NCBI GenBank assembly: GCA_950295325.1
Contig: OX485803.1
Coordinates: 27,404,001 to 27,468,000, forward strand
Direction of reading: 5' to 3'
Length of the DNA: 64,000 bases
DNA from: Polytrichum commune
Lineage: Eukaryota; Streptophyta; Polytrichopsida; Polytrichales; Polytrichaceae
Made by a program: the position numbers and the translations under genes. Within the stretch, counting starts at the first letter, position 1. The number at the start of each line of letters is the position of its first letter. Shown here in pieces: positions 33,612-47,000 of this stretch. Under the pieces are notes generated by a model, which saw only the letters and a list, made by a program, of their open reading frames with translations, was not told where the DNA came from and made no database searches.

Positions 33612-36600
33612 ATGAGGATGATGGAAGGGAGAGGCCAGAGGGCGGCAGTATGGATCACCGCGGCCTGCCTACTCGTAGTGCTAATGCTTGTCACTCCCAA
33701 AATCCCTCAAGATCAAAAGTATCATAACTTTGCAGACAAGCGAAACTTCTTCGGTTAGCCCTCTCTCTCTCTCTGTTAAATTTTTGAGATGATGAGAACA
33801 GCAACGAGATTTTAGGTGTTATGTTAATTTGGGGTTGGGGTTGGGGTGGAGCTGAAATCTGCCAAACAATTGCATCATTGCGCCTTATTTGTCAGAGTAT
33901 GTGGGCTCCAATTGCGTGTCATCTCAAAATGCAAATGACGAGGGTTTACATGGTTTAATACGTTTCTTTTCAGTGGTAGCTCGACATTGATTTAACTCAT
34001 ATTTCAACCTTTTTAGGTCCTGCAACTTTAAAACTGTATAAACAAAAGGTTCAAACTGAAACCCCATGTTTGGTAGGCATTGATTCAATGTTGATGTAGT
34101 TTGATGTGATTAAGTCAATGTGAAATAAGTGTTATTGATGTGTGAATTTAGAGGGGTGCGATGGTGGTAACGCTGGATTTCTTTATTCACATCAGTGACA
34201 ACTGGACTTCATGTTTTATATTTAGGGTTTTCCTGATTGGGGTTGAGAATCTGATAGCTGGAGTACTGAACACTCACAGGGTCTGTAATTACGTCAACAT
34301 TTCACATCTCAATCTATGGCAGAGAAAACTTCCTACAGGAAAATTGTAGTTCAATATTATAGGTAGGATATGCAGATTCTCACCAGAAACAGCAGAATAA
34401 ACCTCCAAGCTTAAAGGACCATTGATGACGAAGCACATTACATATTATGTTTGAGACTTGGACAGTCGTGCCCACATAATTTGACACCGTCATCGGCTGT
34501 TTTGACAAAACGGGGTATTCTAGGTTGTGATGTTTGTGCAATTGTGAGCACCACGAGGGTTGCAAGAATGTAGGTTGAATTTACAGCTGGGAGATTTCAA
34601 TAAATTTCTGTGTAATCTAGGTGATTTCCATTTGGAAGAGAGTATCCTTCCACCCGAAGTATTTTTGTATTGGATACCATTCGGGTCTATGGACCGTGCA
34701 AGAACCTTCACACCTAGGCAAAATTGCCTGTATCAATATGGTCTAGAATGGTTTTGACCCAAATAATAACCTGGGTATGCAAAGATTCCCTCACCTTGAT
34801 ATACTCACCAAATACCAATGGTGAATCCCTCACCTTTAAACCCGTGGGCCAGTTTGGACACCATTATTGATGTTGATTATTCATACCATGCATTCACCTA
34901 TATACCGGTCCAACATTTGTTCACAGCTTCTGTAGGAACCTTGGTTCATCTGTTTGGTGCTGTATTGTGCAGGGATTCCAAATACTCTCAACGTTGTTTC
35001 AAACTTCCCTTTTCTTGTCATCGGCATAGTGGGCTTGGTTCTCACCCTTCAAGGCAATTATTTTGGATTGAGGTAATTCTTTTGCATTGCTTGCAGTAAC
35101 ATTGCAGACTCCATCAATGTTTGCTCAAGGACTGGCACAGTAGGGCCTTGACTTCAGAAAATACTCACAAGCGATATTAAGTTAACGGTAAACACTGAGA
35201 TCAGCAAAAGGGTTTATTATTGGTGCTTGAAAGATCCTTTCTTGGTATTTATGTGCTAATTTGTAAGTTTAACCAAGAAGGTGAAGTGCTAACTGTCTAT
35301 AACATATCTTTTTACTTTCCTGATAAGGGAAGGGATCGAGGAAGGATGCACAAACTATTGTGCTTTACACTTGTTTGGCATCCAAACACTCTGCAGAGAT
35401 TGCTCTTATTTTTGTTCTTTTGATGCTGGAGTCATCTTGGTGTCATTCCTCATAATCTTAAAAGTAACACAGTTAACAAATTATTGAGGTTTGTGTACTG
35501 CCAAGTAGAGCTAAGATGTTTTGTTCGCAGTGTAAATTTTCATCTTTTATAATAAGTACTGATCCTCGTTTCTTCTGGGACTGTAAGTGCAGCTTGAAAG
35601 GAGAAGTGTTGGGTTGGTCAGCCTTCTTTATTGGCATTATGTCGACTTCTTTTGGTTCAGCTTACTACCATCTCAAGCCCAATGATGCAAGCCTTGTCTG
35701 GGATCGTCTGCCAGTAAGTACAATAATCTTTGTCTTCAATTAAATTAATTCTTTAGTTTATTATCCCTGCTGAACTTGATCGTCCAAAAAGTTATACTGC
35801 TAAGGTATGTGGGCCTTACTATTCTCAATTTCTTAATCGGACACCTATATTGAGTTGTGTATGGCAAGGCTTGCAGTTATGAATGGACACCAAAAAGACA
35901 TGTGTTACAAAGAGATTGAATTATGAGCTTAAAAGATGTTAACTATTCCAGGTTTAATGGTTAACACAATTGGGGGGCCTATGTGATCACTTCAAGAGGA
36001 AGATAATCTTCACCGCATATAACTTTTGCATCTCAACTCCAACTATGAAATATGAAATGACAATCTTTGTGATCCACAATGGGACAATTCACTATCTGGT
36101 CAAAATTGTCTCTGGAGTCGGAAATGCACACAATAGGGCCACAAACCTTACATTCTCCTGGACACAATGGCTTGATACATAACGAGTTATGACATGCTGC
36201 ATTTACCACTTTCGACACAAACTTGAAGATGTCTGGGTGGTTTAGCTTTTTGTATGGTGGATTTTCGGCAGTCAGCTCTAAATCTTCTAGTTGTATCTGA
36301 AGTCAAAACAGAAGCTTAAAGAAAGACAGCTCCTCAGTGTTGCAAAAACAATCCATGATCCTGGGCTATTTTTGCAGATGACTATTGCATTTGCCTCAGT
36401 GATGGCTGTGTTCATCATTGAAAGAATTGATGAGACAACAGGACAGGCATCCCTTTTCCCCCTCCTTATTGCTGGCGCTGGCAGTGTTGCATACTGGAGG
36501 TGAGCACCATGTTAATTCTTGTTCAATTTGTTGCTCTCATAAGTACCTTCTGTCTATCTAAGCTTTCTTGGAGCACATAACAATCCAGCCCTTTCCCTAA

Positions 36601-38843
36601 ATTCAATCTTGTGAAGAGTCCTTGCTATCTGGTTCCTTTTTCAGAGCTGACGCCATGGGTGGCTTAAACCCAAGGCCTTAACCCGGATCCCATGGGAAGT
36701 CTGAGGTTAAGCCACTCAAGGCCAGAAATAGTTACTTGGATGAGTGACCTTCCTAGCACTTGATTTCTGGTGCACCCTACCACCTGTGGTCCACCCAATA
36801 ATAGTGGGGGTATCCGTGTGAATTGGATATTCTCAACCAACCTTGTGGAAACCTAGGGGCTTTCCCTTTGGGGAGATAGGTGCCAACCAGCTTGTTTGTG
36901 TCCGTTCAAGATGTTCACCATTGAAAGGAGGCAGTAGTCTTTGGGGGGCCTCTTATTCTTGGAATGTCAATTTCGGGATTACATATAGACTTGGATCAAC
37001 TTGGAAATGAAGTAACACCTTAATATACGCCAGTGGCAACATTGGAGTTGTCTTTCTTCCTTTCTTTCTTTCAGAGCTGACGAGTGTGTTACTTTTTTGG
37101 AGGCAGATTTGCGAATGACCTGCGCATATATGCATTAGTGCAGTTTGTACCTTGCTTTGCGATTCCTGCAATGGCTATCCTTCTGCCGCCCAAATACACA
37201 CATTCTCATTACTGGCTCTGGGCTGCAGGTTCTTCCTCACTCTTTTCCCAACCTGTTATGACACTCTAAAAAGGGCTTGCTAGTAGAGTAACCATAAACT
37301 TAACAAGACTTTTGGTCAGGAGTTGGTTTTTTGCATACGGCACCTTTCATGTTTGGTAAGTTGTTTGGTGCATGCTTGGAGGTAATGTGGAGGTTGAGCG
37401 AAGAGCATTCTATATCAGTTCAGTGAGGGTCGAACTCAGTTTGGTGTTTCAAGAGGTGTAAAAATGAGTTTTGGTCCTCAATGAACTAAAATAGGTTGCT
37501 CTTCACTCAAATTCAAACACTACCTTAACGTGTGCACCACAAGTGGAAAGGAATTATCCATTTCGTATGCAAAAGATCCAGTGAGGAATCACAAGGGATC
37601 AACTTCTAGCCAAAATCCCATTGAGTTAAAGGATAACTCTAGTATTCAGTGAACTTCTCATCTACTTTTTATGGGATCCAAGTGTTCTTCCTTTTCAGTG
37701 TACATGATCCTATAAGACCTACTGGATTCTAGAGTGGAAATAGGTGTTGTTGAGGTTTCACCTAAGGCCTTTAGGGGAAGAGAAAAAAAAACATCTGTAG
37801 AGATTTTGCATATTGTCATATGTTAGTGTTCATGATGATGGACATGCAGCTTAGTGTTTCTTTTCTTCATCAAATGTCTCTGCCCAGATCCAAGTACAAG
37901 ATGCCCAACATTTAGTTGGAGTAGAACATGCATTCACCATCGTATTAACAGACATTGCATTCTTTTTTATATTGAAAACCAGGTTGGTATTTACTAGCAA
38001 AGATACAAGAGGCGTATGACATGAAATTTTATAGATGGACACATTTCATAGTGAGTGGGCACACCTTGAAGCATCTGAGTGCTGCGATGGTGCCGGTTAT
38101 GACTATGATCATGCTCTCCTGCCGCAACCCACGCATCGAAAGGTAATGATTCAACTCTGGTAGCTCACTTGACTGGTCACTGTGCTTAGGGTTTAGGATT
38201 GAGGGTTCTCACCATGACGCCGATTTCCATCAATTACGTTCATGTAATTGGAGTGCGTGGATGAAGTCACTTCTGGCTCTCATATCTCTTGTAGCTCAAC
38301 CTTACGAGGCCCATTCTGGGCCTGACAATGTCATTAGGAGGGGTTTAAGAACACTTCTTCCAAAGTTAGCTCATTGTTTATATGCATTATTCCAATCAGA
38401 GCATACATATATGTAGAATAAACTATAGGGAGATTCAATTTCCTATGAATGTCCTTGACTTAAATACATACTGCATATATTTAATAACTGTTGTAACACA
38501 TGACTTTATTTTCACCTCCTCGTTTTACTAGGTCGTGCTGAATATGGATGCAATTCCATAGACAATACTTGTTGGGGGTTCGTACTGATTGCCACGTATT
38601 TCGTATAGACACACCCATGGTCTTCTAAGGGTCAAGATGATTGGTGATGAGAGATCCTGAATCACTTGCTGTCGTGGCTACAGGCAGAGCCTACTTGACA
38701 AATGGCGGCAACAAGCGAGGGGGAGTTCCAGTCCACGTGGAGCAAGGGAGAGTCTTACACAAAGGTTCAAAGCATACTGGAGTGGAAGATCTTCAGGCTC
38801 AAGTCTCTTGGAAGATGAAAGGGAGTCTCTCGTCCGCGCATGA
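33612..38843 (+). CDS. Alkaline ceramidase-like (CREST family) multi-pass membrane protein
   Basis: Seven exons: 33612-33753, 34973-35072, 35593-35713, 36378-36499, 37107-37228, 37983-38142 and 38732-38843. They total 879 nt (292 residues) with matching phases. Several hydrophobic helices are visible, for example WITAACLLVVLMLV near the N-terminus. It shows the CREST hydrolase signature: Ser103-x3-His107 (SAYYH), Asp118 (LVWDRLP) and His229-x3-His233 (SGHTLKHL), the Zn-binding set of alkaline ceramidases and related enzymes. This suggests a membrane amidase acting on ceramide-like lipids; plant members of this subgroup are little studied. Family features include NTLNVVSNFPFLVIG, FGSAYYHLKPNDASLVWDRL and LPPKYTHSHYWLWAAG. 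Introns hold repeat R (intron 3), a 5S-headed SINE (intron 4, inserted just before the acceptor) and MITE 1 (intron 5). The last exon is the least certain; an alternative acceptor at 38531 would add only a few residues before a stop. Confidence 0.85.
35835..36185 (+). repeat. Dispersed repeat R, copy 4 (intronic)
   Basis: In intron 3 of the ceramidase-like gene. It shares 'gtatggcaaggcttg(c/g)agtt' with copy 5, and 'agagattgaattatgagctt' and 'ttaacacaattgggggg' with the family core. Confidence 0.7.
36653..37068 (+). mobile_element. 5S rRNA-headed SINE-like element, copy B, with 14-bp target duplication
   Basis: A 416-bp insertion in intron 4 of the ceramidase-like gene. The head (to about 36777) matches 5S rRNA at GGATCCCATGGGAA, GAGGTTAAGCC, GTTACTTGGATGAGTGACC and GGTGCACC. 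The body matches copy A through 'aaccta(g)gggg', 'gggagataggtg' and 'tgaaaggaggcagtagtctt'. The 3' end is a short (CTTT)n-like tail. TTTCAGAGCTGACG occurs at 36639-36652 and again at 37069-37082. This perfect 14-bp direct repeat is the expected target duplication of LINE-mediated insertion. Confidence 0.9.
37307..37618. mobile_element. Fold-back MITE family 1, copy B (intronic)
   Basis: 312 bp in intron 5 of the ceramidase-like gene, with ends GACTTTTGGTCAGGAGTTGG and a diverged complement. Shared with copy A: 'tggtgcatgct(t/c)gg(a/g)ggta', 'ttca(g)tgagggtc' and 'aatgagttttggtcctcaatgaac'. Internal arms pair into a long hairpin. Non-coding. Confidence 0.78.
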
Positions 38844-41013
38844 TCTGGAGTGACAATGCTTGGCTTAATGGTCATTTTCAGGACAGTTTTACCTGGTTGT
38901 GGTTTGCCAAAACCAAGGAACTTTTGTTGTACAGATGTCAGATAGGTTAACCGGTTGATCACAGGGCATGCTTTGCCTGAGGAAATCAGTAGTTGGAAAT
39001 GATAGATATCATAGCCATAAATGGATGTGAAAGTTTATCAAAGTCACAATGGCATGGACGACTCTTATCTATCAATTTGACTTGACCTGCTTCTAGTTTG
39101 ACATTGTACAATTGCATATGGATCATATGAATGCTTCCAGGTTTGAACATGTCGAATTTGAATTTGGGAATGGAAAGCCCACCTACTAACTTATGATGCA
39201 ATGGTAAAGTTGTGGTCTCCTTTGGTATCTCTGTTAGAGAAAAGAGGTACTCACCTTTAAGGTAATGAGAAGCTGACTTGAACTGAATACTCCTTCATAC
39301 ATTGAACTGAATCAACTGTACCATACATTTTTGTTAGTTTGTTGGAAGGGGTACACAATGCTACCAGGTGGACATTTCTGCCAACCCTATGGGAATAGTG
39401 CTTCTTTTGCCATACAAAGATCTTTAAGAAACTGATATTTCTACGTTAGTTTGTTCCAAGGATAAGTGGCAAACAGTATGTAGGATAACCTGAAGATGAG
39501 TATTTGCATTGGAACGAATTGCAGTGTCTTGGTACAAGTGTTTTGATATTTGTACATGAATCAGATGAGAGAATGTAGACTAGAGTTAGTCTTGCTTTCA
39601 ATAACAATATCATGATCACATGACAATCTTGCTGGGCTGATATTTAGGCTTCCTGGTAGTCAAAGTATGGATACTTAACTGCAACCAATATAGTCCTGGA
39701 TTGACTACATTCCCTGGGCACATCTTGCTTTGGCCATGCAGGGGTGTGTATCCTTCAACTCTACTTTGGGTAGGAATGCACATTAGAAGGAGCTACATAG
39801 CAGTGCTCCCAGAATCCCAACTTTCTGGTTGCCTCATCATGCATGACAACAATTCTAGTATACAGAAAGTAGAAACAATTCACTGAAATTACTCTTGAGA
39901 GTTTCCTAAAATGTTAGCAAGTTGCTCCCAATGTTGAGTTTTCAACTTTCCTAGGTAGTCAAGCCTTGCCCCATGTGAGTTGCACTGATAGATCTTCTTG
40001 CGAGGAACTTGTGTCAACTTGGAACCAAGTGGCACAAGCTTGAGTTGAGGATGGCAGACACACAAAATTGATCAAAATAAGTATGAGAGTCAATTGGAAC
40101 TCTCGGTATGCTTCAGTTAAGGATGGTTTTCCCATACTGCAAACCCAACAAGTATTACACATTTGGCCACTGTGGTCTTTGCGTAATCAAGGGCAGTGGC
40201 AGTCGTGACCTTCCCAAAATGTCGCATGGTGAAAGAGGCCCAGAGAGGTAGCTCTGCAACACACAATTCAAAATGTATGAGAAACGTCTCTTGAAATCAT
40301 AGACAATGTGCTTAGGTACTGACTTCTCAAACTATTTTAAGCTTCATTATTGTTTGTTTCTCTAGTCTTGAATAAATGCTGTCTTGAATAATTCTTCTTG
40401 CAAAGCAAAGTCTTGGAAGAGTGAACAATGAAAAACTGATCTTAAGCTCAGAGACTATCTTTTGGTACTTTAGCCTACCAAATCTTTGCGATTTGATATA
40501 CATTGTTTTATTGATAAAGAAATGCATTTTACGAGGAGGTTCTACTGAGCACCCTATTAAGTTGCTATTCACGACCCAGTATATTTTGGTGTATGATGAT
40601 TTCCTCACTGTAGGATTGTGTAGTGGAGGTTGCAAATTGACAGGGTCATCTCGGAACTTGGTCAGGGGAGTAGGTTGGTATAGGTAGCTCGTCTTCCCCT
40701 GCATATTGAGACAACAATGTGCTTAGTCCTTCTTGACACTATATTGAACAATTTCTCAAACAGCACATGTTCCTCAGATTATTTAAATTCATTTTTGTGG
40801 ACCTACTTGTGCAAAGAACTATTCGAGGGAACACCTTGGGATATGCCCGGAAGGTGACAAGATTTCGGCCTTGACCGATTAAATGAGAGCTAAGCTGCTC
40901 GTCAAAATGTCATGCTGGAATCTTGTCATCGATTGGTTCCGGAGATCACTGTGCACTTTCCCATCTGACAACTTGCACAGATTGGAAAGGATTGCAATGC
41001 AAGAAAGTAGGGT
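38844..41013. other. Intergenic stretch between convergent genes
   Basis: Probably begins with the 3' UTR of the ceramidase-like gene and ends with that of the minus-strand coiled-coil gene. Short frames near 40327-40704 on both strands have no recognised domain. No RNA gene was seen. Confidence 0.5.
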
Positions 41014-44000
41014 TTAAGGGTTTAGCATTGAAGGGTTCACTCCCAGAAATTGGATGGTGAGATATCGAAAGTATAGTTTCAGAAGAGATTCTATTACGTC
41101 ATATTCATTCAGTGTGTCGGTGGTCCTTCTCTTGGCTGCCTCAAGTTCCATGGTGCACTTTTTCAACCGCTCCTCAAAAACATCCTGGCACAAATAAATC
41201 AGCAGAAATGGGCTTAGGTGAGCCAGAATTTCAGAGGTATGGTCGCTAACACATTTTACTGACTCAGACGGCCACCGTCCGTTCTAGCAGTGTGTGTCCA
41301 TTCTAACGGTTTCCTATCGAAACTTGATTCATTAGCATTACACTACTTCTTTCTAACATCTGATTTGATTTAGTGTCGCATTAAAATTGGTGTGCAATGT
41401 TAATTAGAGTGGACTTCCAGACTTGTCATATAGCACCAAGTGTCATATTAAACCTTCTCTAGTTGCACCCATTAGTGTGGGCCTTGGAACATACCTTGTC
41501 GATCCTGAGGCGCCTATTTTCAGCCTCCAAGGTTTGAACCTTCTCCATGGAATAAGGTGTCTGCAAATGTTCCTGTGCTCTTTGCGCTTGCAGTTCCGCA
41601 ACTCGAAGAAAGGCGCTTTCTTTCTCAGCACTGGCGCGAGCCAGCTTCTTGTCGCTCTCAGCCAAAGCACTTTGCAACCTTGCGATCTCTGCCGCAAGAC
41701 GCTCTGCAGTGGCGTGCATTTCGGTAATCCTTTTTGATAAGATGTTCTTCTCTTGTTCAGACAACGAATGTGCCAACCGGAGTTTGTTACACTCTTGCTT
41801 GAGAGGATTAATATTGGAGTTCAGTCGGTCTTTCTCTTTGCTGGTCGCTTCCAGCCTCTCCCTTAATGTGAACATTATCAAGGCAATTCCATGGAGCTTT
41901 TGTTCAACGGATACCCCGATAGGGTCTTCTTTAACAACGTCAGGCTGCTGCTGCTGATGATGTGCATGATTGTCGCAAGGTGGAGAAAGGAAAGTCTTCT
42001 CTCCTTCATGCATTATTCCATATTCCGGACGGATGTTGCTTTCTTGGGTTCGATGCCCCTTATTCATCGCATGATGCTTTACCTGATGAGTTTTATTCAA
42101 TGGCTGTAGACTTGTGACGAGCTCATCAATTTTCTGCTTCATATATGCTTCTGAAGCTGCCGCCGATTCTTTCTCCCTCAACGCTTTAGCAAGGATTGCT
42201 TCATGCTGTTTCTTCAATGAAGAAATACAAAGAAGAAGCTCATCACGCTCTTTCTTGAGAGCTTCATTCTCCTGGACGATGTGGGTCTTTTCGTCGACTA
42301 GGGCTACCTGTTGTTTCTTCAGCGAGTCTATTGATGCTTCAAGAATTGCCAATTTCGGCTGTGTAAGCCTTTCCCTTTCCCTCGCCTGCTGGTCATTTGT
42401 TTCCACCTGCACAAGCATTTGTGGGGAATTTGACCCAAGGGCAGCCAATGTGGCAGTTTCTCTTGTCAATTCTCTTTCCATTTTCTCAGAGGTCGTATTC
42501 GTCTGTTGCTTCAGCTGCAAAACTTCTGCAGAAAGCATGTCGCGCTCTTCTGTAAGCAACCGACACTTCTCTACCATCTGACTATGCTGATCCTGTTGGT
42601 CCACAAGCTTCTGCTGGAGTTCAGTCATCGAATGGATTGACTCTACTTCGAGCTTCCTCTCAAAATTATCCTTCTCCTTCTTGAGCAATGAAACTTCCTC
42701 AATAATATTCTCGCGATCTTCCGTCAGCAATAACTTCTCTTGCCCCAGGATGGAATTCTCCTTGCTTAATTTTCCTTCAAGCTCTACAAGATGCTGCTTC
42801 AGGGATGTCTCTGAAGCAGCCAGTCGCTCATTGTCTTTCAACAGACTGGCAATCTCGTCCTGGGGTCGTTTCAAGTTCCACTTGCGTCTCAGTTTCTTCC
42901 CAGATTCACAATCCTTCTCTTTCTTCAGCGAGGCAAGCTCTGCCGCAAGGTTATCACGTTCTTGCTTGAGACGTTCAGTCTGTTCCAGAAACAGAGAATT
43001 CTCTTGGGTCAGTTTTGAAGCTTCCTGATAAGATGTACTCTCCTTATCCTCGTCATCCGTTCTTCTCCCAGACTGGATTGTGTTATCCAGGACGGGCTGG
43101 GGACATGAATCATCGGACACCAGCTTGTTGACGTCACGTGAAAGCAACGTCTTTATCTCCTTATGGGAACTATTATCCTCCCTTTTCTGGAGAATGGAAA
43201 CTGTTTCGAGAAGGGCATCATGCTCATGTGTAACTGCTTCTTTGGCATGTACTAGATGGTCTTTCTCAGAAGAAAGAGAGGCGAGCTGGGTATTGAGGCA
43301 TTGGATTGTACTGAATAGATCATCAAGCTTCTGCTGTAAAGAGCCTTCAGATATGGCCATCTGCTCTTTCTCCCTTGCCGCTGTAGCCAACAAGGATTTC
43401 ACCGAGGAAACCTCCACATGCAGATCTTGTTCGAACCTCTTAGACATTGAATCCTTTCTTGTGTCCAACTTTGTGACTGCCGCAAGTAGGTGGTCTCGCT
43501 CTTGCATGAGTGACTGTTTCGCTAGGGTCAGTTGGTCCCTCTCTCCCGCTAGATTGGCAAGCTGGTCATTTAGAGACCGTAATGTTTCGCCGAAATCTTG
43601 AAGGTTCTCAACCAGAGTCACCCCATAGCATGCCATCCTCTCCTTGCTTGCCGACATTGGCATCTTTTCCTTCATCAAAGACACATTTGCATTTGGTCCA
43701 CAATTTCTCGCAGAAAGTGCTTCGAGGAGGCTATCCTTTCCCCGAGCAAGTGAATTACTGAACTGTAGTAATCCGGCCTTGATTTGCTCTGACAGGCTAG
43801 AAAGCTGCGCACCAAGAGAACGCACGGACTTTTCCAAGTCCAAAACTTTCTGATTGAAGGGTACATTACTCCCTGTTCGACCTGGCTTAACTAATTCGAG
43901 CCTATTCCTTCCATTGACATGCAAGGCCGGCTCTTCCTTGGGCAAGCACACTGCATTCTCTCGGTCCTTGGCTGCCTTGGTACTTTGCTCCTTCAATGAT

Positions 44001-47000
44001 AAGATGAGGTCATCTTTTTCATGTGCCGCGCTGGCCAGTTGGGCTCTCTCTTTGAACACCATCAGAAGCTGCTCGTGAAGCATGTCTCTTTCTTTACTTA
44101 TCTCGGTTAGCTGTTTTGTCAAAGAGGATTCTGTTACCTGTCTCTGCTCTATCAAAGACCTGCACCGGTCGGACTCCTTGACTTTAAAATCCAGGAGTTT
44201 CTTTTTCTCCTTCCTGACCTTAAGAGCATCTGCGTGTGCTCTATTGAGGTCTTGTCTAAGAGAAGCATTCATTGCAAACACCCTTTGCTTTTCACTATTT
44301 TCTTTTGCAACCTCCTCCTCCAACGATGTCAGCATGGACTGAAGATTTACGATCTCTTGAGCCAGCAGTACTTGGGCGTTGACGTCTGCATGTTTGGTCT
44401 CATGGCTTCTTCCTCTGGCTACCTCTTGTCGCAAACAGTCAATAGTTGCATTGAGGTGAACGTTTTGAGCTTCAATACTGCACAACTTCTTGTGTGCACC
44501 ATCCCGTTCTTGTAGCATCACTGATTTCTCCGCCAACAGAAACTCGTACTCCTGCCGTGTCAAGAATACAGTGTCCTGACCCTGCCCCTGGTTCTTGGGT
44601 GCTAAATAATGTGCGTAACTGGCAGCTTGTTGTCGCAACCTCTCGGAAAACGTTGACTCCAAGTCCATCACTTTCCTCGTAAGATTATCGATGGATGCGT
44701 AGTACCCGTTACGCTCTTTTGAAATCTCTGCATCCTTCCTTGCCTGCTCCTTCTGCAAGCATTCATATGCTGTTTCCATAATCTCCAGGGTGCACTTGTG
44801 CTCGTTGAACAACTTCTCAAACAACTCCTTGTCTCTAGCCAGCTGTGAATTCTCCAGAATGCTAGACAAGTGGTTTCTTCGAACAGTTGCACACTCAGTT
44901 TCCAGCTCTTCCACTTTTGTTTCAAACGCTTTGAGGTCTGCCTCAAGAACGTCCCATTGTTTGTCGAGAGCTGCTTGATGGCACTGGCAGAGTTTCAGGT
45001 TCTCCTCTTCAAGCCTTGCAACCTTCTGTTTAAGTTCTCGGACACTGTCATAATTCCACAATTTCTCGAATTCCAGCCCCAACACATCTTCTGCCCTGTT
45101 GTCACTCTGGATCCCTTTCTCAATGGTTTCAACTTTGAGTTTGTAATCGTAAAGCTGCGCACGCTCCGTCTCGAGATCTTCAGACTTCTGCTTAAAATTG
45201 AGCAAATTGTCACGCTCTGCTTCGAGACTGGCTTGACGAGTGCGGAGGTTACTACACTCTTTCTCAACAGACTCTTTGCTTTTCACAAGGTTGCAACATT
45301 CATCCTCAAGCTTCTTAGCTTTCGTCCTCCATTTCTGCATTTCGCACTGTATTTCACGTGCTTCTTCCTTCATCTTCTCACGACCACGCAACTCCTCACA
45401 CTCTGCCTCTAGAGCCTCGGCCTTGCTCTTCCAATCCCGCAAATCCTCACATTCTTCTTCCAATTTCCCCACTTTGTCTTTCCACACCCGTAAAGCTTCG
45501 CACTCTGACTCGAGTACATCAGCCTTAGTTCTAAGCTCCGTGAGAGTCTCTTTGAGAGAAACATTCTCCACGGCCAAAGCGATCCTCACCTTGCGCAACT
45601 TGTTCCTTTCCTGTGTTACGCTCGACAGCTCGTTCTCCAACTTTCGATCATCTTCGCCATCTCCACACGAATCTCGGGACATGAACCCTTTGTCTCTTGC
45701 TCTGTCCACTTCGTCCTCCAGCCGATGCTTTTCTTCTACTAGGGCCTAGCAATGTCCACACAGAGTTGAGTTACAAATCTCTTTGGCATCCTCACTGGTC
45801 AAATACTAACCTTGACACGATGCAATACTTGGCCTGTCATACCCGGAATATGTAAAGTATATAGCTACAATCTTAATCAAAGGATCAACGCCTCAAGTAT
45901 GGGATGAGCAGTTTTTGGATTTTATTTAGGGTCACTATGGCAATTTTGGCTGTTAGAAAAGGATGGCACTTACAAAAGCACCACCCTGTGCAACCTTTAC
46001 GGACACGGAGATTTTTCTGAGGAATTCCTCATATGATCAATTTCAATTGAGTCATTCTAGGTGAGATTCTCAATTTAGACAAAATGAATTTCGCAAGAAC
46101 CGAGTCTTCAAAGGCAAGCGTCATGGCATGATGATACACATAGATCGTCAAACGAACCAAGATTCTGTTGGATATTATGCATAGGGTGTCTACCTTTTTC
46201 TCCTTCCGCAGATTGGCGTAATCATCCTCTAGTTTCTCGAGTTTCTTTTCCCACTCTTTGATCACAAGTGACTCTTGGTAACCCCCCTGCTTCCCTACAG
46301 ATTTCCATTTGGCCTCCTTCAGTAGCCTCCTATTTTCATCCCGTAAGCCAGCCAAGTCGTCTTGCAAGGTTCCAATCTCCTTCTCCAAGTCTTGCACCTG
46401 CAAGCTCATTTTCTCCTTCCCAGCCTTCAATGATGACAATTCCCGTGCCAGGCTTACATTCTCATCTTCAAGTTCCTTATTATCATCCTCGACGTTCTTG
46501 AGTTTATGGCGAAGGTTTTCGCGCTCATTTTGCAGTATCTCCATTTTCACAAGAATTTCATTGCTGGTGGTGCGTGCCCCTTGCAAAAAGGCTCTGAGTG
46601 CCTTTTTGATGGCAACTCTCGCTGTAGAGATCTCACTCAGCAACTTTTCAATTCCAGATGCTATTTTTGCCACTGTAGAATTTGCATCAGCAATGCCCTT
46701 GACATTATCCACCTCTGAGAATGTGAGCTCAGGGTTATGCATGGATGGGCTTTTCTCATCTACATTATTGACGGATGCAATATTGTCACTGTCATTATGC
46801 TCAGAACATTCCGTTTGTGAAACTCTCCAGTCTCCAGCTTTCTCCAGCTCTTCCTAGAATAGTACCCCGTCACGAACATAGTGAGCAATTCGTCTCTAAC
46901 TTACAAAACATTTCAAACCTTGATCATCTCTTCAATTTATCCCTTTATGTAATCCTTGGATTTTCCCCTCCTCTTATAACTTATTATCTAAGTGGAGTAA

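Noticed and set aside
38532-38541. Alternative short last exon of the ceramidase-like gene ending in RSC
   Set aside because: It has valid splice form but would truncate the tail. The exon at 38732 gives a longer charged tail in frame, though only RNA data can decide.
40327-40704. Overlapping open frames on both strands (125 and 88 codons)
   Set aside because: No domain, no splice-consistent extension, and the two strands mirror each other. Probably chance.
42114-46857. Many plus-strand open frames opposite the coiled-coil gene
   Set aside because: They are Ser/Phe/Leu-rich mirror images of the Glu/Lys/Leu codons of the minus-strand exons and lack domain motifs or splice support.
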